Virus record (IMG/VR): IMGVR_UViG_3300046010_005840
Location: 1-38,090 of that record
Strand: one strand, 5' to 3'
Length of the DNA stretch: 38,090 bases
Origin: a virus
Shown here: positions 22,595 through 29,626 of the stretch, piece by piece
Position numbering within the stretch: position 1 is the first letter of the stretch
How the letters are laid out: each line of letters starts with the position of its first letter
Position numbers and translations under genes: made by a program
Notes under the pieces: generated by a model
Told to the model about the DNA's origin: nothing
The model's database searches: none
Seen by the model: the letters and a program-made list of their open reading frames with translations, nothing else

Positions 22595-23136
22595 AAAAAA
22601 AAAGCGGCAAGCTTCATGGCATACTCCACAGGCATCGCCCTCATCGCGCTGATGCGTGCCTCGAGGTCGGCGCCGTCGTACTCCTTACCCTCCTCCACCA
22701 GCAGGATGGCGAGGATGACCGGCAGCATCTCCACGTCATCGGTGAGCGCCTCGAGGCGTGCGTTGATGTCCGCCCATTGCCCGAAGGTGGTGTCGGCCTC
22801 TATGTTCTGCGGGACGGCATAGGTGATGCCACCCCAGGTGAAGGTGGCCTCGGGCGTGAAGGCATCCATCCGCGCCTTGGTGGCCTGCCCCAGCATGGTG
22901 CCGAGCGCACCGACGAGGGCCTCCACGTCGGCGGGCTTCATCCTGCGCAGCTTGGTCTTGGGGATGCGGACCCAGCGGCGGATGAGCTCGTAGGTGGCCT
23001 CGGCCTCGGAGGTGGCTGGGTCGATGGGCGGGTTGGTGATGGCGTACCAGTCGGTGATGGTGAGGTCCTCAAAGGGGAGGATGCGGTAGTCGTGGCTACT
23101 GCCGTCCGGCTCATGGAGTGTGATGACCTTGCTCAT
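22435..23136 (-). CDS. Tail assembly chaperone (G-like, unshifted product)
   Basis: A 233-residue, mostly helical protein beginning MSKVITLHEPDGSSHDYRIL. Residues 20-60 and 150-190 contain Leu-rich helices (LPVILAILLVEEGKEYDG, AMRAMPVEYAMKLAAFFF). The zero frame ends in a low-complexity Ser/Pro tail (PPSTDSPSSSPSS) that looks like read-out past the biologically important point. It lies between the PAPS-reductase-like gene and tail genes and has a second frame behind it, the genetic layout of tail assembly chaperones that guide tape measure protein. The ATG at 23136 follows a TAATAATAACC stretch; a second ATG at 23157 would add seven residues. Confidence 0.6.
   Translation of the reverse strand: MSKVITLHEPDGSSHDYRILPFEDLTITDWYAITNPPIDPATSEAEATYELIRRWVRIPKTKLRRMKPADVEALVGALGTMLGQATKARMDAFTPEATFTWGGITYAVPQNIEADTTFGQWADINARLEALTDDVEMLPVILAILLVEEGKEYDGADLEARISAMRAMPVEYAMKLAAFFFASGSRLQGVMSQYLSQRLMSGLQAYQQAARELSAVTDGSPPSTDSPSSSPSS
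22592..22606 (-). promoter_or_regulatory. T9 slippery tract, candidate -1 frameshift site
   Basis: On the coding (minus) strand nine consecutive T (22595-22603) are read in the zero frame as GCT TTT TTT TTC, which contains the classic heptamer T TTT TTC in phase. A -1 slip there leads straight into the 102-codon open frame. No downstream stem-loop strong enough to name was found by eye. Confidence 0.5.
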
Positions 23137-23144
23137 GGTTATTA

Positions 23145-24059
23145 TTAGTCTGTGCATCCTCCACTATCACAGGTGGCATAGCCAAGACGCGCTTCTGCTA
23201 TGACCTCCATGCCAATGGATTCTTTGTTTTCTGCAATGTGCTGGTACGTTATCCTACTGTCCAGCCATGTTCCCATGCCCTTGTACTCTTGGTCAATGAA
23301 CCATTTGAACTTCTCCGGATGGATGTCTGCCATTGCCGCAAGTGTTTCGGGCTTCTTGTGAAAGCATCCGATGCAGTTGCTGATTGCTGGGAACTTGATC
23401 TGCCTTCGCTCTTCGAACAATGTGCCACCTACCCATCCATTCGCTTTCCAGTAGTCACCTACGGCATCCTGCGTGATACCATCCTGCACTAACGGAAAGG
23501 AGCAGTAACGCCAGTTGAATGTCTCATGCACTTGTCGCTTGTGACCTGTGGTCTTCGATGCTACAGGAATGCGGAAGTTCGTTGGGTCTGAATTGTTGAA
23601 GAAGTTCTGCATCCGTCGGAATTCATCGAACCGAAAGCCTATGCGCATTTCGCACTTCTCGCCGATGTTGTGCCACCACCATAGGAATATCGGCAGCATT
23701 TTCATTTGATTGGTGCAGTATCTACGCGCCCAGCTTGGTAGATAAGACCCAGCGCCTCGCTTGTCTATAATCTGATCGAAACTCATTCCACGCACCCATG
23801 TGATTTGCTTGCCCATCAATTGCTCAAGGTCCATCATTAGCAGCAGCGTGGCATCATCCTCCGCTGTTGCGATGAACTCGCCAAACTGGTTGGAAAACGA
23901 TGCCAGCTTCTGCTCTGCGTACTTGCGAACAGCATGGTCTTTAGGTGCAGCATACTTTTGGTCAATGCATACCACAGAGAACACATCATGGTCTGCCGGA
24001 TAATGCACGGCCATGAATGCCGATGTCTTGCCGCCTGATATGCTGTTGACGGTAATCAC
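23145..24059 (-). CDS. PAPS reductase-like / adenine nucleotide alpha-hydrolase protein
   Basis: A 304-residue protein. The N-terminal PP-loop NSISGGKTSAFMA, the second-half motif RRYCTNQMKMLP and the Cys pairs SNCIGCFH and CDSGGC near the C-terminus are typical of the phosphoadenosine phosphosulfate reductase-like branch of the adenine nucleotide alpha-hydrolase superfamily. Members activate substrates with ATP, including sulfate reduction, tRNA thiolation and DNA phosphorothioation (DndC-like). Phage copies are widespread but rarely characterised. The gene sits between TerL (ATGA overlap) and the tail chaperone and is visibly more AT-rich than its neighbours. That suggests later acquisition. 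A role in thiol or nucleic-acid modification is inferred; sulfate assimilation is also possible. Confidence 0.75.
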   Translation of the reverse strand: MITVNSISGGKTSAFMAVHYPADHDVFSVVCIDQKYAAPKDHAVRKYAEQKLASFSNQFGEFIATAEDDATLLLMMDLEQLMGKQITWVRGMSFDQIIDKRGAGSYLPSWARRYCTNQMKMLPIFLWWWHNIGEKCEMRIGFRFDEFRRMQNFFNNSDPTNFRIPVASKTTGHKRQVHETFNWRYCSFPLVQDGITQDAVGDYWKANGWVGGTLFEERRQIKFPAISNCIGCFHKKPETLAAMADIHPEKFKWFIDQEYKGMGTWLDSRITYQHIAENKESIGMEVIAEARLGYATCDSGGCTD

Positions 24060-25417
24060 CTGATGCTCTTGCGTATGTTGTCGACGAAGGCTTCGTGCCT
24101 GTGCCGCTTGCCCTTGGTGCGAAGGTAGTCAGAGCCGACCACATCACCGCGCAGCTCCAGCACCATCCGCATCATCATGGCGTCAGCGAAGTCGGGCGAC
24201 CGGCCCAGACCCTCCTTCACCTTGTCCTTGCCGAGGATGCGCAGCTTGCCATCGCTGTCCACCTTGTCCCTCTTGACCCACCGCAGTTCGGAGCTGACCT
24301 CCTCATGCCACCCCTCCGGCTCCCACGCCAGCAGCCCATCGTTGACGTGCGCAGCAAGCTCGTAGCTGCATTGCGCCTTGAGGTTCATATACTCACCCTT
24401 GCCGATGACCTTGCCGCCCCCCTTGAAGGCGACGCAGCCCGGCAGCAGGTCCACCACGCCGCCGCCGACCCCATCGTCATCCACCACGATGCGGGACCGC
24501 GGCACACCCTCCTGCTCCGCCAGCTGCCTGATGGCCGCAGCGGCCTCCGTGATGGCGTTGCGCTCCATCACCGTGACATGGACGATGCGCAGCCCCGACC
24601 ACAGCATGATGACCGTGCGGTCGCTTCCGTAGCGTGCGATGTCCGCGGTGATAACCATCTTGCCGTGCTCCACCTGATCCGCGGTGAAGATGTCCATGAT
24701 GGCGTCCGGGGCCATCAGCGCGGCCGGGTCGTGGTCATAGTCCCAGTTGCCGAGCAGCAGGCGCTCACGGTCGGGGCCGGTGAGGCGCTTGAGGTTGTCG
24801 ATGTAGTGCGGGCTGATGTGGCTATTATCCGTCACAAGGGCAGGGATGAAGGCCCGATGTGGCGCGAGAGCACCTTTGCGCCACGGGTCATAGAAGTCGG
24901 TGTAGACCCAGTTGCGTGCGGGGTTGCAGGTCAGCAGTAGCTTGGGTGTGAGGTTGAACTCATCCAGCTTGTACCTGATGCGGCTGCCCACGATGGCCTT
25001 GGCCTTGGCGGTGACCTGGTTGGCCTCATCGATGAAGGCACCGGTAATCTCGAGGGAGCCGAGGTCATCGAAGTTGGGGTCCGACGGGTAGGCGAACAGG
25101 TCCTTGAGGATGATGGTGGAGGCCCCGATGGTAATCTGGCCGGTCTGGGCGTTGTAGGTGTAGTGAGCACCGGCACGATAGCCGTGCTGGCTGCACACAT
25201 CGAAGAAGCTGTTGAGCGTGGTCTCCTTCAGCGTCTTGGCTACAGCACGTCCCATGAGCCATCGGGACCCTTGGTAGCGTAGGGCATTGGTGAAGAGCCA
25301 CAGGGCACCGAGCCATGATTTTCCACCGCTAGCAGCACCGCCATACAACACCTCGCTGTGTGTGCTGTCATCGAGGTATCGCCATGCCAGACCTTGCTTA
25401 GGGCTGAGGTCCGCCAT
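24056..25417 (-). CDS. terL: Terminase large subunit
   Basis: A 453-residue packaging motor and nuclease. The ATPase domain has Walker A GGAASGGKS near residue 30, the Walker B-like GAFIDEANQ and a coupling motif LLTCNPARN. The nuclease domain (from about residue 245) carries acidic residues at TADIARYGSDRT, VVDDDGVGGGVVD and SPDFADAMMM, as in RNase H-type TerL nucleases. It cuts concatemeric DNA and pumps it into the procapsid. Its start overlaps the small subunit gene by 20 bases, and its stop overlaps the next start as ATGA. Length and motif order are normal. Confidence 0.92.
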   Translation of the reverse strand: MADLSPKQGLAWRYLDDSTHSEVLYGGAASGGKSWLGALWLFTNALRYQGSRWLMGRAVAKTLKETTLNSFFDVCSQHGYRAGAHYTYNAQTGQITIGASTIILKDLFAYPSDPNFDDLGSLEITGAFIDEANQVTAKAKAIVGSRIRYKLDEFNLTPKLLLTCNPARNWVYTDFYDPWRKGALAPHRAFIPALVTDNSHISPHYIDNLKRLTGPDRERLLLGNWDYDHDPAALMAPDAIMDIFTADQVEHGKMVITADIARYGSDRTVIMLWSGLRIVHVTVMERNAITEAAAAIRQLAEQEGVPRSRIVVDDDGVGGGVVDLLPGCVAFKGGGKVIGKGEYMNLKAQCSYELAAHVNDGLLAWEPEGWHEEVSSELRWVKRDKVDSDGKLRILGKDKVKEGLGRSPDFADAMMMRMVLELRGDVVGSDYLRTKGKRHRHEAFVDNIRKSIR

Positions 25418-25688
25418 CGGGCATGGGTGGCACGTTGATGGTCACCGCCGGCAGGGCATTGCCACCGCTGGTGACATCCTGCGGTATCAGTTTCGAGTAG
25501 AGCTTGTAGAACTCCTTGAGGTTGTCGTTGTCGGAGCCTGCCCACTCGGCAAGGCGCTCCCATCCACCCAGCTTGTCGAAGGCCATCTGGAAGGCGGTCT
25601 TCGCAGCGATGGTGGATGCATTGGACACGCCCTTCGGCCTCCCGGCCCGTGGGTCGCCCTTTACGAACCTACCTCCATTGTCAGCCAT
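25398..25688 (-). CDS. terS: Terminase small subunit-like protein
   Basis: A 96-residue protein beginning MADNGGRFVKGDPRAGRPKG, which contains a GRPKG motif and ends in a Pro-rich tail (LPAVTINVPPMPDGGPQP). The helical centre (TAFQMAFDKLGGWERLAEWA) fits a DNA-recognition or oligomerisation domain. Its position directly before terL, with 20-base overlap, and this N-terminal motif are typical of short terminase small subunits (DUF5681-like). It recognises the packaging signal on phage DNA. Called by position and motif, not search. Confidence 0.7.
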   Translation of the reverse strand: MADNGGRFVKGDPRAGRPKGVSNASTIAAKTAFQMAFDKLGGWERLAEWAGSDNDNLKEFYKLYSKLIPQDVTSGGNALPAVTINVPPMPDGGPQP

Positions 25689-26133
25689 TGTCTAAGGATT
25701 CAGAGCGTTTGACGATGTTCTTGGCCCATGACCATCCCGGATCACCACCCCACAGCGCCCATGCGATGCGGCCATTGCTCGGGTAGCCATCCTCCCCAGG
25801 TGACCACCCCTTCCCCTGCTTGTCGATCTCGTGCCTGTCGAAGTAGGCTTTCATCCGCTTGACGGTGTCGAGGCTCATGCCGCGCCTGTTGACGATGTCG
25901 GTGGCACGGCCACGGCCTATGTTGGTGCCGCCCCTGCCGTACTCGTCCACCCATGCCAGCCCGCGCTTGGCCTCGGTGACCATGCCATCGGTAGGCTTGT
26001 AGGTCTCCTGCAGGCGCATGGTGCTGCGCTCGATGGCACGGCCAGCACGCTCGGCCTCCTCCTCGGTGTCGAAGACGCAGGAGCCTCGTTGGCCCCACTT
26101 CCACTTGCCGTTGCTACAGCGTTGTGCTGGCAT
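25681..26133 (-). CDS. Conserved phage protein with GRIAWALWGG motif (150 aa)
   Basis: Begins MPAQRCSNGKWKWGQRGSCV (two Cys) and has a central helical part (YKPTDGMVTEAKRGLAWVDE) followed by a block that includes RGMSLDTVKRMKAYFDRHEI and SNGRIAWALWGGDPGWSW. This arrangement is well conserved in many phages and near capsid or packaging genes, often as a domain fused to other head proteins, but its role is not established. Its end overlaps the small terminase gene by 8 bases. It may take part in packaging or head assembly. Confidence 0.65.
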   Translation of the reverse strand: MPAQRCSNGKWKWGQRGSCVFDTEEEAERAGRAIERSTMRLQETYKPTDGMVTEAKRGLAWVDEYGRGGTNIGRGRATDIVNRRGMSLDTVKRMKAYFDRHEIDKQGKGWSPGEDGYPSNGRIAWALWGGDPGWSWAKNIVKRSESLDNG

Positions 26134-26335
26134 TGCGCTGGAGTTCTTTACCCATCAGCCGCCAATAGGCGACCTTTAGGATGGCGTCATAGGTTGTCTC
26201 TCTGTCCTTGCCGAGGCGACGGACGATGCCGTAGCGCTCGGGTTCTTCGGCGATGATGGCGTCGGCGACTTCATACTCTTGCAGCTCAACGGCGATGGCT
26301 TCAGCCAGCGTGAGGATGTCACAGAAGCGTGGCAT
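26114..26335 (-). CDS. Small helical protein (73 aa)
   Basis: Begins MPRFCDILTLAEAIAVELQE and is helical throughout, with the segment IIAEEPERYGIVRRLGKDRE followed by a helix (TTYDAILKVAYWRLMGKELQ). The ATG at 26335 is chosen since upstream residues in the longer frame are Arg/His-rich and belong to the neighbouring gene in another frame. It overlaps the gene downstream by 20 bases. Function unknown; part of the short gene block leading into the packaging genes. Confidence 0.6.
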   Translation of the reverse strand: MPRFCDILTLAEAIAVELQEYEVADAIIAEEPERYGIVRRLGKDRETTYDAILKVAYWRLMGKELQRNASTTL

Positions 26336-26555
26336 TGCCGTCCTTCTTTTTCGGTGCGCGTGCCTTCTTCTCGAGGCGCGGTATCTCATCCTCATCGAGG
26401 CGCAGCAGGTACTGGTTGAACTCGGCGGGTATCTTGTTGAGCGGGTCGGGCACGATGCGACAGCCGCGTGCGATGAGGGCGTTGATGAGGATGGCGCCGT
26501 GGCGCATGGCGCCGGGTGTGGTGCCGTCGTCGAGGGTCATGCGTGCTCTCACCAT
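26319..26555 (-). CDS. Small hypothetical protein (78 aa)
   Basis: Begins MVRARMTLDDGTTPGAMRHG and has a hydrophobic helix (AILINALIARG) followed by RIVPDPLNKIPAEFNQYLLR and a very basic C-terminus (LEKKARAPKKKDGNATLL). The ATG at 26555 overlaps the TGA of the Cys-rich gene; another ATG 15 bases later is also possible. The family is not recognised. The basic tail would suit nucleic-acid contact. Confidence 0.5.
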   Translation of the reverse strand: MVRARMTLDDGTTPGAMRHGAILINALIARGCRIVPDPLNKIPAEFNQYLLRLDEDEIPRLEKKARAPKKKDGNATLL

Positions 26556-26923
26556 TTGCCGAGGGGACAATGTTGTTTCTTGAACGCGGCCTTGAGGTCA
26601 ACGAAGCAGCCGCACACCTTGCAGTTGAGGCCGGGCCATGCGAGGTGTTCACAGGCGTCGGAGCCATCACCGGCGACGCCACGGCAGGTGGCGAGGCGAC
26701 GCTCGCGCTGGGACTGGGTGGCCTCCTGGCCGATGGGGGGCAGGTCGATGGCGGAGCGCAGGATGTTGACCACCTTGAGATGGCAGGAGAGGCAGTTACC
26801 TTTGGGCTTGTAGCCAGCCAATGACCATGCCAAGGACACAGCCTCCTCTCGGTGCTGCCCCCAATGGACATGGGTCGGGCTATAGTCTATCTCTTTAAGG
26901 ATAGCCTCTGCTCTTTCACGCAT
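26549..26923 (-). CDS. Cysteine-rich, zinc-binding-type protein (124 aa)
   Basis: Residues about 44-47 (CLSC) and a C-terminal block with CRGV, ACEH, CKVCGCFV and KKQHCPLGKW give at least eight Cys in the spacing of two zinc-binding modules. The ending CKVCGCFxxxK...CPLGKW is typical of a small protein family next to glycosyltransferase genes in Bacteroidota phages and mobile elements. A nucleic-acid or protein-binding scaffold is likely; no enzymatic motif is seen. It starts at 26923, only 21 bases from the divergently transcribed glycosyltransferase, so both promoters must reach into coding sequence. Confidence 0.65.
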   Translation of the reverse strand: MRERAEAILKEIDYSPTHVHWGQHREEAVSLAWSLAGYKPKGNCLSCHLKVVNILRSAIDLPPIGQEATQSQRERRLATCRGVAGDGSDACEHLAWPGLNCKVCGCFVDLKAAFKKQHCPLGKW

Positions 26924-26944
26924 AGGTACAATAAGTCAAGTACA
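26924..26944. promoter_or_regulatory. 21-bp divergent intergenic region with direct repeats
   Basis: This is the only head-to-head gene junction in the window. It holds two copies of GTACAAT (26926-26932 and 26940-26946, the second entering the + gene start) with a 14-bp period. They could be an operator. No confident promoter was found for the plus-strand gene. Confidence 0.4.
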
Positions 26945-27592
26945 ATGATAGTAGCATCGACATGCTTTCATGGTAGGGAGTTATTAACACGGATGTGGAT
27001 AGAGCACACGTTGCCGCTGATGCCGGTGGTGGTGGCGGTGAGTGATGATGGTGGCGAGCAATTGGCACAAGAGTATGGGCTGACTTATGTCAGATGCGAG
27101 AACAGGCCGCTGGGTGCCAAGCACAACGCTGCGATGGCGCTGGCCCGTGCGATGGACTCCGACAAGGTGGTCATCCTGCCGAGCGACGACTTCATCCACC
27201 CGGCCTATGTGGCGGCGGTGCTGGAGAGCGCCGCGCCGTACATCTTCCCTGCCAGCTGCGGCTTCCTCGACCAGCGGACGCGGCGTGCGTGCCTGATGCG
27301 CTGGGGTGGTGGTGACACCCTGCTGTATGGTGCTGGGCGTGTGGTGAGCAGGGCGGTGCTGGCGGCGGTTCCGCTGCTGTGGACGCCGACGCGCCTCAAG
27401 GGGCTGGATCAAGATAGCCATTGCACCATCCGCTCGGCAGGCTTTGACGCCACGGCCATCGACGTGCAGGGCGGCGTGTGCCTGACGGACGTCAAGACCG
27501 GGGAGAACCTGTGGGGCTATGACATCGTGGCCCATCGGGCGAGCACGGTGGACGCTCATCTGGTCATGAGCCATGTCTCCTGCGCTATCTGA
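26945..27592 (+). CDS. Glycosyltransferase, GT-A type (only plus-strand gene)
   Basis: A 215-residue protein starting MIVASTCFHGRELL. It shows a Rossmann-like N-terminal half and ENRPLGAKHNAAMALARAMD, then VVILPSDDFIHPAYV with an acidic DD pair where GT-A enzymes bind the metal and nucleotide sugar. Further C-terminal motifs include GLDQDSHCTI. It would transfer a sugar to a glycan, protein or DNA base; the acceptor is unknown. It is oriented opposite to every other gene, abuts a 21-bp divergent gap and overlaps the following methyltransferase gene by 37 bases tail to tail. The ATG at 26945 is preferred over upstream in-frame starts inside the neighbouring gene. Confidence 0.78.
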   Translation: MIVASTCFHGRELLTRMWIEHTLPLMPVVVAVSDDGGEQLAQEYGLTYVRCENRPLGAKHNAAMALARAMDSDKVVILPSDDFIHPAYVAAVLESAAPYIFPASCGFLDQRTRRACLMRWGGGDTLLYGAGRVVSRAVLAAVPLLWTPTRLKGLDQDSHCTIRSAGFDATAIDVQGGVCLTDVKTGENLWGYDIVAHRASTVDAHLVMSHVSCAI

Positions 27593-28158
27593 TGCAGACG
27601 TTCGTCACGGGTGGCGACGAGCATGCCGCGCTTGGTGGCTTCACCCACGCGGTCCTCGGTGTCGGTGGTGATGAGCCATCCTGACTCGAGGAGGTGGTGG
27701 TGCAGGAGTGCGGCCCCTTCGCAGTAGGGGTATCCTGCGTCGGTGCTGGTGATGTCGTGCGCCACGATGATGCGCGGGGTGTTGACCTCGAGGGCCTCTA
27801 TCTCCTCGACCACGCTGTCCATGTCGTGGTTGCCATCGACGAGCACCAGGTCGAACGGTGGCATGGCATAAAGTATGTCACACCCTTTGTGCTGATGCAG
27901 GGTGCCCCGGTCACCGATGACCTTGCGGGCCTCGAGGGTGAAGCCGATGTCGGCGAAGTGTGCGTCGGGCACCTTGGCGGCGATGAAGGCGGAGGCTGAC
28001 GCTCCGGTATGGACACCTATCTCGAGGGTGCGCTGGACGCCTGTCTGCATGAGGAGGTATCGGAGCCACAGGATGTGGCGGCGGTCCATGCAGGCGCCTT
28101 GGTCATGCCAGTCAGGTATCCACGGGGTCAGGTCGAGGATGTCGATGTAGGTCTTCAT
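27556..28158 (-). CDS. SAM-dependent methyltransferase (Methyltransf_24-like)
   Basis: A 200-residue class I methyltransferase with motif I TLEIGVHTGASASAF, an acidic residue in DAHFADIGF at the adenosine position and motif IV-like DLVLVDGNHDMDSVVEEIEA, followed by IIVAHDI. In this family the DGNHD motif is typical of small-molecule or sugar methyltransferases. With glycosyltransferases on both sides it probably methylates a sugar in the glycan they build. Its ends overlap the neighbouring genes (ATGA at 28155, convergent overlap at 27556-27592). DNA methylation is unlikely as the DNA-specific motifs are missing. Confidence 0.78.
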   Translation of the reverse strand: MKTYIDILDLTPWIPDWHDQGACMDRRHILWLRYLLMQTGVQRTLEIGVHTGASASAFIAAKVPDAHFADIGFTLEARKVIGDRGTLHQHKGCDILYAMPPFDLVLVDGNHDMDSVVEEIEALEVNTPRIIVAHDITSTDAGYPYCEGAALLHHHLLESGWLITTDTEDRVGEATKRGMLVATRDERLHQIAQETWLMTR

Positions 28159-28796
28159 AGGCTGTCGAGGATGGCGAGGCGGTCCACGTTGGTGAGGTGG
28201 AGGAGGAAGTCACCGGGTTCCCACGGCATGGGAGCGCGGTCGGGGAAGTTGCGGTTGACGCAGGTGTGGTGGACGGCGTTGAAGGTGCGTCGCGGGTGTC
28301 GGCGCACGAGGCCATCGAGCCACGGCTGGTCCTTCATCGCGGCCCGCAGGCCGTCTTGCTCCCAGCAGCAGATGGGGCGCACGGCATATCGCTCGGAATG
28401 GTTGCGCCACAGGTCGAGGAAGTATGGTGTGCCGGGCTTGTTCCACACGATGAAGTTGCCGCAGGAGACGTAGGTGGTGGTGAGGTCGTCGGGCACCGGC
28501 GCACACCAGTCGATGCTGATGTCCATGACCTGCTGCCCGTAGTAGAGCGGCTCGAGGTCCATGTCTCCGGTGACGTAGGTATCGGCGTCCATCCACATGA
28601 TACCATCATAGGAGCCGATGCGCTCGGTGATGAACTCCAGCTTCTGGTGGCTGGGGTGTGTCCTATCGTGGTAGGTGCGCACGGTCTCATGGGTGTAGCC
28701 GCGACGCTCGGCATAGGCACGCTGGGATGCGGCGCAGCGGTCGCCGACCTCGGCCATATTATCGGTGTAGCCCGTCAGGACCAGGATGTTCGCCAT
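28155..28796 (-). CDS. Glycosyltransferase, GT34-like (213 aa)
   Basis: Begins MANILVLTGYTDNMAEVGDR. The motif IMWMDADTYVTG contains the metal-binding DxD of GT-A enzymes, and VSCGNFIVWNK and CCWEQDGL follow in the order found in galactosyltransferase-like (GMA12/MNN10, GT34) proteins. A histidine-containing stretch near the C-terminus (HTCVNRNFPD) fits the acceptor site. It would add a hexose to a growing glycan. It is coupled to the methyltransferase gene downstream (ATGA) and overlaps the next glycosyltransferase by 22 bases. Confidence 0.75.
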   Translation of the reverse strand: MANILVLTGYTDNMAEVGDRCAASQRAYAERRGYTHETVRTYHDRTHPSHQKLEFITERIGSYDGIMWMDADTYVTGDMDLEPLYYGQQVMDISIDWCAPVPDDLTTTYVSCGNFIVWNKPGTPYFLDLWRNHSERYAVRPICCWEQDGLRAAMKDQPWLDGLVRRHPRRTFNAVHHTCVNRNFPDRAPMPWEPGDFLLHLTNVDRLAILDSL

Positions 28797-29626
28797 TGCT
28801 CTATCGTGTTGATGCGGTTGTGCCAGCGGTCATTGTCGAAGGTCTGCTGTGCTTGGAGCATGCCGAAGGCGGCGGTGTCAGCGGGCTTGTCGATGGCAGC
28901 ACGGACGGCAGCTACCAGCCCATCGGCGCTCAAGGAGGTGCCGTCGATGGTGTAGGCGCCACAGGCGCGGGAGCGCAGGTAGCGGTCGCTGTGGAAGCCA
29001 CGGCGGTTGAAGTGGTCGAGGTTGATGGCGATGAGGGCATCCTTGTAGACCTCGGCATCGGCGCCCTTGTGGAGCATCTTGCCGAAGCCCTTGCCGTAGG
29101 CGCTGAACCGCGAGGGGAAGGCGCGGTGCAGGGCGGCGACTTTGTCTCGGCGGTCGCCGGACAAGGGGAAGCGGTCGCCGTAGTCGTTGCCCACGAACAC
29201 GATGCGGTCGGCAAAGGGGTTGCGGCGGTCGGTGTTATAGATTGTCGGGTCGTAGCCTATCTGGAGGAACCTGCTGTGGTGGCCTATGGCTTGCATCGTC
29301 TCCACGTCCGGCCAGTTGGTGAAGGCGGTGATGTCGACGTGCAGAGCCAGGTCGAGGTAGTGGTCGGGGATGGGGTCGCGGACATCACCGGTCCAGTTGA
29401 TGACCATCGTGCCCTTGGCCTTGATGGCATCGAGGATGGATGGTGCCACCACGTTGGGTGTCTGGAGCTGCATGAAGAGGACATCGTGGTCGCAGGTGTC
29501 CAGCAGCTTGAGCTGCCGTTCGTGGTAGGGCAGGGTGCCCCAGTCGATGCGGTCCACATGGTGGCCGAGGTCGGTGCAGGCGGTGTCGAACTCGGGCATG
29601 CCCATTGCGAGGTGAAGGAGTCTCAT
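28775..29626 (-). CDS. Glycosyltransferase, CgeB-like GT-B (283 aa)
   Basis: Begins MRLLHLAMGMPEFDTACTDL. The N-terminal half contains QLKLLDTCDHDVLFMQ and INWTGDVRDPIPDHY; the C-terminal half has FVGNDYGDRFPLSGDRRDKV and the signature DHFNRRGFHSDRYLRSRACG found in CgeB/GT-B enzymes that end in a nucleotide-sugar site. Such proteins are found with capsule or spore-coat glycosylation. It would attach or extend a sugar chain. The ATG at 29626 overlaps the TGA of the next gene (ATGA), so the cassette is read as one unit. Confidence 0.75.
   Translation of the reverse strand: MRLLHLAMGMPEFDTACTDLGHHVDRIDWGTLPYHERQLKLLDTCDHDVLFMQLQTPNVVAPSILDAIKAKGTMVINWTGDVRDPIPDHYLDLALHVDITAFTNWPDVETMQAIGHHSRFLQIGYDPTIYNTDRRNPFADRIVFVGNDYGDRFPLSGDRRDKVAALHRAFPSRFSAYGKGFGKMLHKGADAEVYKDALIAINLDHFNRRGFHSDRYLRSRACGAYTIDGTSLSADGLVAAVRAAIDKPADTAAFGMLQAQQTFDNDRWHNRINTIEQWRTSWS

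Noticed and set aside
26852-26944. Upstream extension of the plus-strand glycosyltransferase
   Set aside because: The extra 31 residues overlap the Cys-rich gene and do not resemble the start of a glycosyltransferase.
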